64,000 nucleotides of DNA from Pseudomonas sp. ADAK18. Its GTDB lineage: Bacteria; Pseudomonadota; Gammaproteobacteria; Pseudomonadales; Pseudomonadaceae. The first letter of the stretch is position 1; every line of letters starts with the position of its first letter. Both the position numbers and the translations under genes were made by a program. The notes under the pieces were generated by a model. It made no database searches, was not told where the DNA came from, and saw only the letters and a list, made by a program, of their open reading frames with translations. The stretch lies in the NCBI RefSeq assembly GCF_012935695.1, contig NZ_CP052859.1, positions 289,001-353,000 on the forward strand, written 5' to 3'. Below, in pieces: positions 36,452-45,441 of this stretch.

Positions 36452-37488
36452 TGAAAAATTGGCTACTGGCACTTTTGTTGATCAGCGGGACCGCGTTGGC
36501 TGATGACGCGCTGTATCACCGTGAACACCGGGCGACATTGCCCGGTTCCGGTCACAATTGGGGCTTTGTCGCGCTGGACCCGACCCGGCCCTATCTGTTC
36601 CTGGCTCGACGCGAAAACGGCTTGAGCGTGTTCGATACCCGGCAACAGCGGCTGGTCAAGACGGTGGAGCAGTCCGAAGGCGCCAATGGCGTGGTGTTTG
36701 TGCCGGAAGTGGACCGGGTGTTTGTGCTCCACACCGACGGCAGTTTGAGTGTGGTGCAGTTATCCACGCTCACACCGTTGAAGCGTATCCCCGTGGCGCA
36801 AAGCAACCTCAACAGTGCGGTGTACGAGCCCACCACCGGCAAGGTGATTATCGTCAGCGGGCGGCGGGCGGATCGTTCGACGCTGTTTGAATTCGATCCG
36901 AAGCAGGAGCGGATCACCGGGGCCCATGAGATGGCGGTGAAAAAAATCGACCCGCTGCTGGTCAAGGGTGACGGCAGTTTCTTCCTGCCGATGCGGGATG
37001 AAGGCAAGGTGGCCCGCTTCGATGCGAAAACTTTTGCGGTGCTCGACACCTGGCAGTTTGCCGATTGCCCCAAGCCCAGTGCCCTGGCCCAGGATGTGGA
37101 GCGTCAGCGCGTGTTCATCGCCTGCCGTGGGGACGCGCCGCAGTTGATCGTCGCCGACCGTGAAACCGGCGAAGTGAAAGCCCGCTTGCCGATCACCCGC
37201 GACGTCAACGCCCTGGCCTACGATGCGCCGCATCGTCGCCTGCTGATCCCCAGCGGCGTGGACGCCAGCCTGACGGTGATCGAGCAACACGACGCCGATC
37301 ACTATGTGCTGCGCGCCAGCATCAGCACCTTGCCGATGGCCTACAACATGGCGTTCGACCCGCAGACCCGGCGGGTTTACCTGCCAGCGATGGACTTCAT
37401 TCAACCGGCGCCGAGCCCGGCGGAGCCCAAGCCGGACCCGTTGTTTCAGGCCGATACGTTCTCGGTGACGACCTTGGCACTTGATTGA
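36451..37488 (+). CDS. YncE-like periplasmic beta-propeller protein
   Basis: A 345-residue protein with a signal peptide (1-17, ALA-DD) and repeated strands of the type GFVALDPTRPYLFLARRENGLSVFDTR, giving about seven blades as in YncE/YVTN propellers. There is one Cys pair (FADCPKP, FIACRGD). Its ATG overlaps the stop of the TonB receptor gene (TGATG), so the two are translated together and the protein probably helps the receptor in the periplasm, for instance by binding its ligand. That role is inference; the family's function is not settled. Confidence 0.8.
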   Translation: MKNWLLALLLISGTALADDALYHREHRATLPGSGHNWGFVALDPTRPYLFLARRENGLSVFDTRQQRLVKTVEQSEGANGVVFVPEVDRVFVLHTDGSLSVVQLSTLTPLKRIPVAQSNLNSAVYEPTTGKVIIVSGRRADRSTLFEFDPKQERITGAHEMAVKKIDPLLVKGDGSFFLPMRDEGKVARFDAKTFAVLDTWQFADCPKPSALAQDVERQRVFIACRGDAPQLIVADRETGEVKARLPITRDVNALAYDAPHRRLLIPSGVDASLTVIEQHDADHYVLRASISTLPMAYNMAFDPQTRRVYLPAMDFIQPAPSPAEPKPDPLFQADTFSVTTLALD

Positions 37489-37542
37489 GCGGGGTGAATT
37501 CACCAAGCTGCGCACTCTCGCACATCAAGGAACACACGGTTT

Positions 37543-39000
37543 ATGCGGTTGGGACGATGGACACACGCCAGTGGCATGCTGCTGGGCTTGAGCTTTTTGC
37601 TGGGCGGTTGCGCCACGGCGCCGACACCTTCAACCAGTCAGGCCCTTGACCACCTGTTGGCCGACCCGGCACTGAACGGCGCCAGCGTTTCGCTGATGGT
37701 GCGTGATGCTCGCAGCGGCAGCACGCTCTACCAGCACAATCCGCGCAGCCGGTTGACCCCGGCTTCCAGTCTAAAGCTGCTGACCACTGCCGCCGCGATG
37801 GATGTCCTCGGGCCGCAGTACCGGTTTTCCACGCAACTGCTGAGCAACGGCGCTCGCCAGGGTGAGCGCCTGAACGGCAATCTGTACCTGCGCGGTCTTG
37901 GGGATCCGACGATCCAGTGGGCGGATTACCAAGCACTGGCGGCGCAATTGGCGAGTCAGGGTATTCGTCAGGTTCAGGGCGACCTGGTATTCGATGACAC
38001 CTGGTTTGACGCCGAGCGCCTGGGCGTTGATTGGGCCCATGACGACGAAAGCACCTACTACGGCGCGCAGATTTCGGCGCTGACGGTGTCGCCCGATACG
38101 GATTTTGATGCGGGCACGCTGCTCATTACGGCCAAGGCACCGGTGGTTACCGGCCGGCCGGTGACGGTCGAGATCAGCCCAGCCACCGATTACGTACAAA
38201 TCAGCAATCGGGCGGTCAGCGGGCCGGGCAACAGTTATGGCCTCAACCGCCAGCACGGGACCAATCTGCTGCGGCTCAGCGGTGCGGTGGCGCCGGGCAA
38301 GCAAAGCCAGCAAGCGGTCAGCGTCTGGGAGCCGACCCAACTGGTGGCCAACCTGTTTGAACGGGCATTGGCGGAGCAGGGGATTAGCGTTCAGGGGCGT
38401 CGAGTGATCGGGGGCACAAGCCCAACCACGGCGACGGTGTTGGCGGTGCACGAGTCGGCGCCGTTGCAGGAATTGATCACGCCGCTGCTCAAACTCTCCA
38501 ATAACAGCATGGCCGAAGCGCTGCTCAAGGCCATGGGCCGCAAGACCGCCAACACCGGCACGGCGGCTGCGGGTACGGCGGCGGTGGCCGGCTTTCTGAA
38601 ACGCCAGGGGCTGGACCCAGCAACGCTCAATCAGGTGGACGGTTCGGGTTTGTCCCGGCGCAACCTGGTGTCGGCGCAAAACCTCACCGACCTGTTATTG
38701 GCGGCGAGCAAGCAGCCATGGTTCAGCGCCTGGTACAACGCGTTGCCGATTGCCGGCAATCAGGACCGCATGACCGGTGGCAGCCTGCGCTATCGCTTGC
38801 GAGGCACCTCGGCCGAGAACAACCTGCACGCCAAGACCGGGTCGATGGGCGGGGTTTCGTCGTTGACCGGGTATGTCACTGATGTTGAGGGGCGTAAGTT
38901 GGTGTTTTCGATGGTGACCAATAACTACGTGGTCGAGGGTGCGCGGATCAAAGTGCTGGAAGATCGGTTGGCCGCTGCGCTGGCGCAATGGGCGGACTGA
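37543..39000 (+). CDS. dacB: D-alanyl-D-alanine carboxypeptidase/endopeptidase (PBP4)
   Basis: A 485-residue class C penicillin-binding protein (S13 family) exported by a signal peptide whose end (FLLGGCAT) looks like a lipobox, so it may be a lipoprotein. The three active-site motifs are present: SxxK in PASSLKLL (about residue 80), SxN in LSNNSM (about 322) and KTG in HAKTGSMG (about 430). It trims peptidoglycan peptides in the periplasm. It is 54 bases after the YncE-like gene with its own promoter likely, and converges on the AraC regulator. Confidence 0.93.
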   Translation: MRLGRWTHASGMLLGLSFLLGGCATAPTPSTSQALDHLLADPALNGASVSLMVRDARSGSTLYQHNPRSRLTPASSLKLLTTAAAMDVLGPQYRFSTQLLSNGARQGERLNGNLYLRGLGDPTIQWADYQALAAQLASQGIRQVQGDLVFDDTWFDAERLGVDWAHDDESTYYGAQISALTVSPDTDFDAGTLLITAKAPVVTGRPVTVEISPATDYVQISNRAVSGPGNSYGLNRQHGTNLLRLSGAVAPGKQSQQAVSVWEPTQLVANLFERALAEQGISVQGRRVIGGTSPTTATVLAVHESAPLQELITPLLKLSNNSMAEALLKAMGRKTANTGTAAAGTAAVAGFLKRQGLDPATLNQVDGSGLSRRNLVSAQNLTDLLLAASKQPWFSAWYNALPIAGNQDRMTGGSLRYRLRGTSAENNLHAKTGSMGGVSSLTGYVTDVEGRKLVFSMVTNNYVVEGARIKVLEDRLAAALAQWAD

Positions 39001-39062
39001 AACCGAACACAATTTCCGGAATATAGGGAGATCAAAATGTGGGAGCGGCGGTCCTGTGTGAT

Positions 39063-39938
39063 TCAGGCCAAGAACGCCTGGCGGTATTCCCCCGGCGTCG
39101 CCCCCATCGATTGGCGAAACCGATTGGTGAAATGACTGGCACTGGAAAACCCGCACGCCAGGGCAATTTCGCTCAAGGGCAGTGAGCTGCTGCGCAGCAG
39201 CTCCCTGGCCCGGTTCACTCGGCGTGCCAACAAATATTGATGGGGCGGCAGGCCAAAACTCTCGCGAAACATCCGCGCAAAGTGGTACTCCGACAACGCG
39301 CACATCCCCGCCAGTTGCCCCAGGCTGATGGGCTCAGCCAGTTGCTGGTCAATGTATTCCACCAACTGCCGACGCTGGTGAGCGGCCAATCCACCCTTCA
39401 AGCGCAAGCCTTCGCGCATGCCCACTTGGCTGAGCAAGGTGTGGCTGAGCATTTCATGAGCCAGGCTGCTGGTGAGCAAACGCTCGGCGGGCTCGTGCCA
39501 GTTCAGGCCGATCAACTGGTGGAAGCGACGGGCTTGCCGGGCATCTTCCAGGAAAGTGTTTTCCCGCAGTTGCAGTTCACGGGGTTCGCGGTCCAGCAGG
39601 GTGACGCAGCCAAGGGCAAACTGTTCCGGGCTGAAATACACATGGGCCAGGCGGATCTCGCCGTTGATCACCCAGGCTGACTGATGTTCGGCAGGCAGAA
39701 TGCACAGTTTGTCCGGGCCGCCCTTGGTGCCGGGCTGGTCGCGCCGGAACGTCCCGGTGCCGCCGCCCACGTAGCAGGACAAGGTGTGGTGGCTGGGCGC
39801 TTCATAATCCTGGGCATCGTGATGGTTGCTCCACAAGGCTGCAGACAAGCCGTCACCGAGCTCGGCGCACCGCTCAAGGCGAGCGTTGGGCGAGCGGTTG
39901 AGGGATTGAAAGACTTGCAGGGTTTCCAGTGGCGGCAT
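39063..39938 (-). CDS. AraC-family transcriptional regulator
   Basis: A 291-residue regulator: N-terminal cupin-like sensing domain and a C-terminal pair of helix-turn-helix motifs (ISLGQLAGMCALSEYHFARMFRESFGLPPHQYLLARRVNRARELL ... PLSEIALACGFSSASHFTNRFRQSMGATPGEYR). I chose the ATG at 39938, where the conserved region begins; a longer frame to 40013 adds 25 residues with unlikely composition. It is divergent from an EamA exporter across 137 bases and probably controls it. Effector is unknown. A lone REP fragment lies near 39038. Confidence 0.88.
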   Translation of the reverse strand: MPPLETLQVFQSLNRSPNARLERCAELGDGLSAALWSNHHDAQDYEAPSHHTLSCYVGGGTGTFRRDQPGTKGGPDKLCILPAEHQSAWVINGEIRLAHVYFSPEQFALGCVTLLDREPRELQLRENTFLEDARQARRFHQLIGLNWHEPAERLLTSSLAHEMLSHTLLSQVGMREGLRLKGGLAAHQRRQLVEYIDQQLAEPISLGQLAGMCALSEYHFARMFRESFGLPPHQYLLARRVNRARELLRSSSLPLSEIALACGFSSASHFTNRFRQSMGATPGEYRQAFLA

Positions 39939-40075
39939 GGCGGTTCTCTCTGACGACTTGCATCCTACTCCCCGCAGCGGGCGCTGTGATCCCGCCAGCC
40001 GACAAAAGCGCAAGAATGTGCAAGAGCTGCCGGCCGCTGCGGGGCGACACTGTGGCTCAACAACCGGAGTGCGCC

Positions 40076-40975
40076 ATGAACCTTTCCCTGTATTTACTCA
40101 CTGTGCTGATCTGGGGCACCACCTGGATTGCCCTCAAGCTGCAATTGGGCGTGGTGGCGATCCCCGTGTCTATCGTCTATCGCTTCGGCCTGGCGGCGCT
40201 GGTGTTGTTTGTGCTGCTGCTGGCCAGCCGCAAGCTGCAGGTGATGAACCGCCGTGGGCATCTGATCTGCCTGGCCCAGGGCTTGTGCCTGTTCTGCGTC
40301 AACTTCATGTGCTTCCTGACCGCCAGCCAATGGATCCCCAGTGGGTTGGTGGCGGTGGTGTTCTCTACGGCGACCTTGTGGAACGCCCTGAACGCTCGGG
40401 TGTTCTTTGGCCAGAGAGTCGCCCGCAATGTGTTGATGGGCGGCGGCCTAGGGTTGATGGGGCTGGGGCTGCTGTTCTGGCCGGAGTTGGTCGGGCACAC
40501 CGCCAGCCCGCAGACCTTGCTTGGCCTGGGGTTGGCGCTGCTGGGAACCATGTGTTTCTCGGCGGGCAATATGTTGTCGAGCTTGCAACAGAAGGCCGGG
40601 CTCAAGCCGCTGACCACCAACGCCTGGGGCATGGCCTATGGCGCGTCGATGCTGGCGCTGTACTGCGTGTTCCAGGGGATTCCTTTCGACATGGAGTGGA
40701 ACACCCGTTATATCGGTTCGCTGTTGTATCTGGTTATCCCAGGTTCGGTGATCGGGTTTACGGCGTACCTGACGCTGGTGGGGCGTATGGGGCCGGAGCG
40801 TGCGGCGTATTGCACGGTGCTGTTCCCGGTGGTGGCGCTGAACGTCTCGGCCTTTGCCGAAGGTTACCAATGGACGGCGCCGGCGTTGGCGGGATTGGTG
40901 CTGGTGATGTTGGGGAACGTGTTGGTGTTTCGTAAGCCCAAGCCCGTAGTGGTAGAGGCCCGGGCGGTAGCCTGA
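40076..40975 (+). CDS. EamA/DMT-family transporter
   Basis: A 299-residue inner-membrane protein with ten predicted helices in two EamA repeats (first begins LLTVLIWGTTWIALK; second near GLGLALLGTMCFSAGNMLSSLQQKAG). Family members export amino acids or other metabolites. GGAG precedes the ATG at 40076; longer upstream frames lack support. The divergent AraC regulator is the probable controller. Its stop lies 3 bases from the end of norR, so the two genes converge tightly. Confidence 0.88.
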   Translation: MNLSLYLLTVLIWGTTWIALKLQLGVVAIPVSIVYRFGLAALVLFVLLLASRKLQVMNRRGHLICLAQGLCLFCVNFMCFLTASQWIPSGLVAVVFSTATLWNALNARVFFGQRVARNVLMGGGLGLMGLGLLFWPELVGHTASPQTLLGLGLALLGTMCFSAGNMLSSLQQKAGLKPLTTNAWGMAYGASMLALYCVFQGIPFDMEWNTRYIGSLLYLVIPGSVIGFTAYLTLVGRMGPERAAYCTVLFPVVALNVSAFAEGYQWTAPALAGLVLVMLGNVLVFRKPKPVVVEARAVA

Positions 40976-40978
40976 GGG

Positions 40979-42526
40979 CTACTTCATCCCCAGCCGCTTG
41001 GCCATCCGGCCCAGGTTCGCCCGGTCCAGTCCTAGTTCCCGGGCGGCGCTGGCCCAGTTGCGCTGGTGGCGTTCCAGGCAATCACTGATCACCTGGCGCT
41101 GATAGTTTTCGGTGGCCAGGCGTAGATCGCCGGTCACCTCTGGCAAAGCGGCAACCGGTTGTTCTTCGAGCTGCGGCGCCGAGACGTTCGGTAAATCCAG
41201 GTCCTGGGCACTCAGGCTGAGTATCTTCGGCCGTTCCCGGCAATTACCCAGCGCCTTCAAGGCGCTGCGGCCGATCAGGTGTTCCAGCTCGCGCACGTTG
41301 CCCGGCCAGGCATACGCCAGCAAGGCCGCTTGGGCGTCGCTGGTCAGGCGCAGGCTGCCCAGGCCCATGCGTGAACGGTTCTGTTCAAGGAAAAATCCGG
41401 CGAGCAGCAGCACATCGCGACCACGCTCACGCAGGGCCGGGACTTGCAGCGGGTAGACGCTCAAGCGGTGGTAGAAGTCGGCGCGATAACGGCCGTTGCG
41501 CACTTCCTCGGCCAGGTCGCGGTTGGTGGCAGCAATCAGGCGCACATCCACCTGATGTTCCTGATCTGAGCCCAGGCGCTGCAACTGCCCGCTTTGCAGC
41601 ACCCGTAACAGCTTGGCCTGGACCGTGAGCGACAACTCGCCTACTTCATCGAGAAACAGCGTGCCGCCATTGGCCAGTTCAAACTTGCCCCGGCGCTCAT
41701 TCAGCGCCCCGGTAAAGGCGCCGCGCACATGGCCGAACAGTTCGCTTTCCACCAGGGTTTCCGGCAGCGCCGCGCAGTTGAGGCTGATCAGTGGTTTCTC
41801 GGCCCGCGGCGAGGCGGCGTGAATGGCCTGGGCCACCAGCTCCTTGCCGACGCCGGTTTCGCCGGTGATCAACACCGTCAGGTCGCTGCCGCCCACCAGT
41901 TTGATCTCCTCCACCAGGCGCTTGTGGCTCTTGCTCTGGCCGATCATTTCCTTGTGCTGCTGGCCGCTGGCCTGGCGGTAGATCTCGGCGCGCTGGTGCT
42001 CGTCTTCGGCACGAATGGCCAGGCGTTCGATGCGCTCGGCGGCATTGACCGTGGCGGCGGCGAGGCTGGCGAAGGCTTGCAGAGCGTCCAGCTCGACCCG
42101 TTCGAAACGCTCGATGTCGAGGGCGTCGAGGGTCAGCAGGCCCCAGGGTCGGTCGTCGATAAACAGCGGGCAGCCCATGCAATCGTGAACTTCCAGATGG
42201 CCGTGCAGGCCATCCACCAAGCCGTCGTAGGGGTCGGGCAGTTTGCTGTCACTGTCAAAGCGGGTTGGGCCGGTGCTGCTGAGCAGCACCTCGAAGCGCG
42301 GGTGTTCGCTGATCTTGAAGCGCCGCCCCAGGGTATCGGCGCTCAAGCCATCCACTGCCAAGGGCACCAGCCATTCACCGTCCAGGCGCAGCAACGCGGC
42401 GGCGTCGCACGGCAGCAGGGCGCGCATGGCCTGGAGCAAGCGTCGATAGCGTTCGCCTTCGGGCAGTTCGCGAGACAGGTCGGCGACCAGGGGCAGCAGG
42501 GTGGTGAGCAGCGATTGCGCAGTCAT
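40979..42526 (-). CDS. norR: NorR, nitric-oxide-responsive sigma-54 activator
   Basis: A 515-residue enhancer-binding protein: N-terminal GAF domain (about 1-170) that in NorR senses NO through a non-haem iron, a central AAA+ domain with Walker A GETGVGKE, the sigma-54 contact loop GAFTGA and LFLDEVGELS, and a C-terminal Fis-type helix-turn-helix (NWASAARELGLDRANLGRMAKRLG). It is divergent from hmp across 154 bases that carry three NorR-type boxes and a sigma-54 promoter. One box overlaps the norR start codon, which would give autoregulation. Confidence 0.95.
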   Translation of the reverse strand: MTAQSLLTTLLPLVADLSRELPEGERYRRLLQAMRALLPCDAAALLRLDGEWLVPLAVDGLSADTLGRRFKISEHPRFEVLLSSTGPTRFDSDSKLPDPYDGLVDGLHGHLEVHDCMGCPLFIDDRPWGLLTLDALDIERFERVELDALQAFASLAAATVNAAERIERLAIRAEDEHQRAEIYRQASGQQHKEMIGQSKSHKRLVEEIKLVGGSDLTVLITGETGVGKELVAQAIHAASPRAEKPLISLNCAALPETLVESELFGHVRGAFTGALNERRGKFELANGGTLFLDEVGELSLTVQAKLLRVLQSGQLQRLGSDQEHQVDVRLIAATNRDLAEEVRNGRYRADFYHRLSVYPLQVPALRERGRDVLLLAGFFLEQNRSRMGLGSLRLTSDAQAALLAYAWPGNVRELEHLIGRSALKALGNCRERPKILSLSAQDLDLPNVSAPQLEEQPVAALPEVTGDLRLATENYQRQVISDCLERHQRNWASAARELGLDRANLGRMAKRLGMK

Positions 42527-42577
42527 AATGACTCCTTGTAGTCCTAATGACTATAAGTCGTAGGAGGTCATACTGAC
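42522..42577. promoter_or_regulatory. Three candidate NorR enhancer sites
   Basis: GT-N7-AC sites at 42522-42532 (GTCATAATGAC), 42541-42551 (GTCCTAATGAC) and 42567-42577 (GTCATACTGAC). E. coli NorR also uses three GT-N7-AC sites before its sigma-54 promoter. Confidence 0.8.
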
Positions 42578-42618
42578 TACATATAAATTAAGTGATTGAA
42601 AATTAACGATTTATTTAT

Positions 42619-42633
42619 TGGCACGATTCCTGA
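42619..42633 (+). promoter_or_regulatory. Candidate sigma-54 promoter of hmp
   Basis: TGGCACGATTCCTGA has a perfect -24 element (TGGCAC) and a -12 element one base from consensus (GA instead of GC), 48 bases before the hmp start and 42 bases after the last NorR box. Confidence 0.65.
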
Positions 42634-42680
42634 GTAACACAGGGTAATCAGTTAGAAACCCAAAGCCCAGGAGTGTCCCC

Positions 42681-43862
42681 ATGCTTAGCGTTCAAGACCG
42701 CGCCATCGTCAAGTCCACCGTACCGCTGTTGGAAAGCGGCGGTGAAGCCCTGATCACTCATTTCTACCGGATGATGCTGTCCGAATATCCTGAAGTACGC
42801 CCATTGTTCAACCAGGCCCACCAGGCCAGCGGTGATCAGCCCCGCGCCCTGGCCAACGGCGTGCTGATGTACGCCCGGCATATCGACCAACTGGACCAGT
42901 TGGGTGACCTGGTGGCGAAGATCATCAATAAACACGTGGCCCTGCAAATCCTGCCGGAGCATTACCCGATTGTGGGCAATTGCCTGCTGCGGGCGATTTC
43001 CGAAGTGTTGGGCAGCGAGATTGCCACGCCTGAAGTGATGAGTGCCTGGGGCGCCGCGTATGGTCAACTGGCCGATATCCTGATCGGTGCCGAAGCCGCG
43101 ATCTACGACGAGAAAGCCCAGGCCCCGGGCGGCTGGCGTGGTGCGCGGCCATTTACCTTGGTCAAGCGCGTGGAGGAGAGCAGTGAGATCATCTCCTTCT
43201 ACTTTGAACCTGTGGATAAAGGCCCGATCCTGGCCGCCGAACCTGGCCAGTACATCGGTATGAAAGTACTGCTCGATGGCGAAGAAGTGCGCCGCAACTA
43301 TTCATTGTCGGCACTCAGCGATGCGGGTCAGTACCGCATCAGCGTCAAGCGTGAAGACGGTGGGCGGGTGTCCAACTACCTGCATGATCAGTTTCAGGTC
43401 GGCGCAATTATCGACCTGTTCCCGCCATCGGGCGAGTTCACCCTGGTGGCCAGCGACAAGCCCTTGGTGTTGATCAGCGGTGGTGTTGGCATCACCCCAA
43501 CCCTGCCGATGCTGGAAGCGGCGCTGGCCACTGATCGTGCGGTGCACTTTATCCACTGCGCCCGTAACGGCGGGGTGCATGCGTTCCGTGATTGGGTGGA
43601 CGCGCTGGCCGACCGTCATCCGCAACTGCAGCGCTTCTACTGCTACGCCGAGGACGATGGCGTGAGCCCGGCGGCGGACAAGGTGGGGATGCTCAGCCAG
43701 GAGCAACTGGCAGCTTGGCTGCCTGAGCAACGGGACCTGGATGCGTACTTCCTGGGGCCCAAAGGGTTTATGGCGGCGATGAAGCGCCACCTGAAAGCCT
43801 TGGGTGTGCCGGAGAAGCAGAGCCGGTATGAGTTCTTTGGGCCGGCGGCGGCGTTGGAATAA
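42681..43862 (+). CDS. hmp: Flavohaemoprotein, nitric oxide dioxygenase
   Basis: A 393-residue cytoplasmic enzyme that converts NO and O2 to nitrate. It has an N-terminal globin domain (1-140, proximal His in NKHVALQI near residue 85), an FAD-binding ferredoxin-reductase domain (RRNYSLSA, about residue 205) and an NAD-binding domain (ISGGVGITPTLPMLE, about 270). It is known as fhp in some pseudomonads. The divergent norR and the upstream NorR boxes and sigma-54 promoter indicate NO induction. Confidence 0.96.
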   Translation: MLSVQDRAIVKSTVPLLESGGEALITHFYRMMLSEYPEVRPLFNQAHQASGDQPRALANGVLMYARHIDQLDQLGDLVAKIINKHVALQILPEHYPIVGNCLLRAISEVLGSEIATPEVMSAWGAAYGQLADILIGAEAAIYDEKAQAPGGWRGARPFTLVKRVEESSEIISFYFEPVDKGPILAAEPGQYIGMKVLLDGEEVRRNYSLSALSDAGQYRISVKREDGGRVSNYLHDQFQVGAIIDLFPPSGEFTLVASDKPLVLISGGVGITPTLPMLEAALATDRAVHFIHCARNGGVHAFRDWVDALADRHPQLQRFYCYAEDDGVSPAADKVGMLSQEQLAAWLPEQRDLDAYFLGPKGFMAAMKRHLKALGVPEKQSRYEFFGPAAALE

Positions 43863-43889
43863 GGTTTAACCGATACACCAAGTCGGCTT

Positions 43890-43975
43890 CATCGCGGGTA
43901 AGCCCGGCTCCCACAGTTGAACGGTGTTTGCTTGAGCAACTCGGTCAACTGTGGGGGCCGGGCTTGCCCGCGATG
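43890..43975. repeat. REP-like palindrome of a second family
   Basis: CATCGCGGGTAAGCCCGGCT at 43890 and its near-complement ending at 43975, each joined to a CCCACAGTTGAAC-type arm. The core differs from the TGTGGGAGCGGGCTTGCTCG family. Confidence 0.8.
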
Positions 43976-44138
43976 GCGTCAGCACAGTCACAACCTGTTC
44001 AACGATTAATCCGCTGTTAACCCTTGCTGTTTAAACCTCCTGACGCCAACTGCTCAACGTTCACGCTCTGCGTGTAAACTTGCGGCCATTGGCATCGACA
44101 CGGTCGACAACAACCATTATTGGCAAAGGGAAACGGGG

Positions 44139-44645
44139 ATGAGTGACGAAATGCGTTTGGGACGGGAACGACGCTTTCTGGTGTTGCTGGGCATTATCTG
44201 CCTGGCGCTGATCGGCGGGGCGCTGTACATGCAGGTGGTGTTGGGCGAGGCGCCATGCCCGCTGTGCATCCTGCAACGTTATGCCTTGCTGCTGATTGCG
44301 ATCTTCGCCTTTATCGGTGCCGCCATGCGCACCACCCGCAGCGTCACGATCTTTGAAGTGCTGGTGGTACTCAGTGCCATCGGTGGCGTCGCCGCAGCCG
44401 GGCATCATGTGTACACCCAGTTCTACCCGGCGGTCAGTTGCGGCATTGATGTACTGCAACCGATTGTCGATGGTCTGCCCCTGGCGACGATCTTCCCCCT
44501 CGGTTTCCAGGTCGATGGCTTCTGTGACACGCCTTACCCACCGATCCTCGGCTTGTCCCTGGCCCAATGGGCGCTGGTGGCCTTTGTGCTGACGGTGATC
44601 CTGGTACCGCTGGGCATTTACCGCAATCGTCACAGCAAATCCTGA
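44139..44645 (+). CDS. dsbB: DsbB disulfide oxidoreductase
   Basis: A 168-residue inner-membrane protein with four helices. The first periplasmic loop has the active pair CPLC (EAPCPLCILQRYA, about residues 38-41) and the second loop has the other two Cys (AVSCGIDV and VDGFCDTP). It reoxidises DsbA and passes electrons to ubiquinone. Start ATG at 44139 with a GGGA-type site. It stands alone, with a hairpin terminator after it. Pseudomonads often carry two DsbB genes; which one this is cannot be decided. Confidence 0.92.
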   Translation: MSDEMRLGRERRFLVLLGIICLALIGGALYMQVVLGEAPCPLCILQRYALLLIAIFAFIGAAMRTTRSVTIFEVLVVLSAIGGVAAAGHHVYTQFYPAVSCGIDVLQPIVDGLPLATIFPLGFQVDGFCDTPYPPILGLSLAQWALVAFVLTVILVPLGIYRNRHSKS

Positions 44646-44660
44646 GCCGTTACTCAAGAG

Positions 44661-44700
44661 CGCCCCGGTCTTTCTTATAGGAAGGTCGGGGCGTTCTTGT
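44661..44700 (+). terminator. Probable terminator after dsbB
   Basis: CGCCCCG (44661-44667) pairs with CGGGGCG (44687-44693) with further imperfect pairing inside (TCTTTC/GAAGGT), followed by TTCTTGTTT. Confidence 0.6.
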
Positions 44701-45441
44701 TTGTAGGAATTTTGTGAAGGTGGTGTGACGGAGGGCAACATCAGGTGCGCGCAGCATGCGACATGTTGTCACAGTGGCGATGTCGCAGGACGTTTCCCAC
44801 CCCTTAGGCAGCTAAGTAAATTTGCATCCACGCAAGAATTCTGGCTGTCAGTTCGTCGTTTGAGCAACGCTACACAGCACGTGCCGTCCATGACATTGCC
44901 TGATGTCTGAATGCCTTGTTTTTAGGGGGCTTGGATGCGTTTCCTAATCCCTTACGAGGTGTAGGGAATGTGGCGTAATGCCCTATAACACGGTACTTTT
45001 TGGGGTTTTTGTTGAGAATCAAACGCGATACGGTCGCGCACCTTTGCAATAATGGTGAAGGATTATTGCTGGAAACGATAAAAATTATTTCTGGATAAGA
45101 CATGGTTTCTACATCCTTACCTATCTACAATCGCCCGCACTGAATGTCCGGTGCTGCTCATCCCATGAGTATCAGGGCGGTTGAGAGGCGCAGGAACTGC
45201 TTCATGCGACCCCCAGGTGCCGGCAGCCTTCAATTATCCGCACCAAATGGAATTGGTCTGTAACAAGGCCTTTGACCCACGAATTCGAATAAGAACTCAC
45301 CGCTAACCCGGACGTGTCGATCGCGCATAGCGTGACGAGCGGGCCCTTATTCAATCGAAGAGAAATGCCAACCCTTGGCAGGGTGAAGTGTTGGCGATCA
45401 AAACCCAACTGCATTGCGCAAGCTGCTTTAGAGGTCGTGAG
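44701..45441. other. Long region upstream of the cyo operon, no gene found
   Basis: About 740 bases without a supported coding frame. It should contain the cyo promoter and a long leader. The only recognisable site is an ANR/FNR-like box at 45009-45022. Composition is more AT-rich from about 44930 to 45130. Confidence 0.5.
45009..45022. promoter_or_regulatory. Candidate ANR/FNR box
   Basis: TTGTTGAGAATCAA differs from the TTGAT-N4-ATCAA consensus at one position. It is about 420 bases before cyoA, so relevance depends on where the promoter lies. Confidence 0.35.

Noticed and set aside
34184..36472. 762-codon open frame on the minus strand
   Set aside because: It lies entirely antisense to a TonB receptor with clear domain content; long antisense frames are common in high-GC genes and the translation has no family features.
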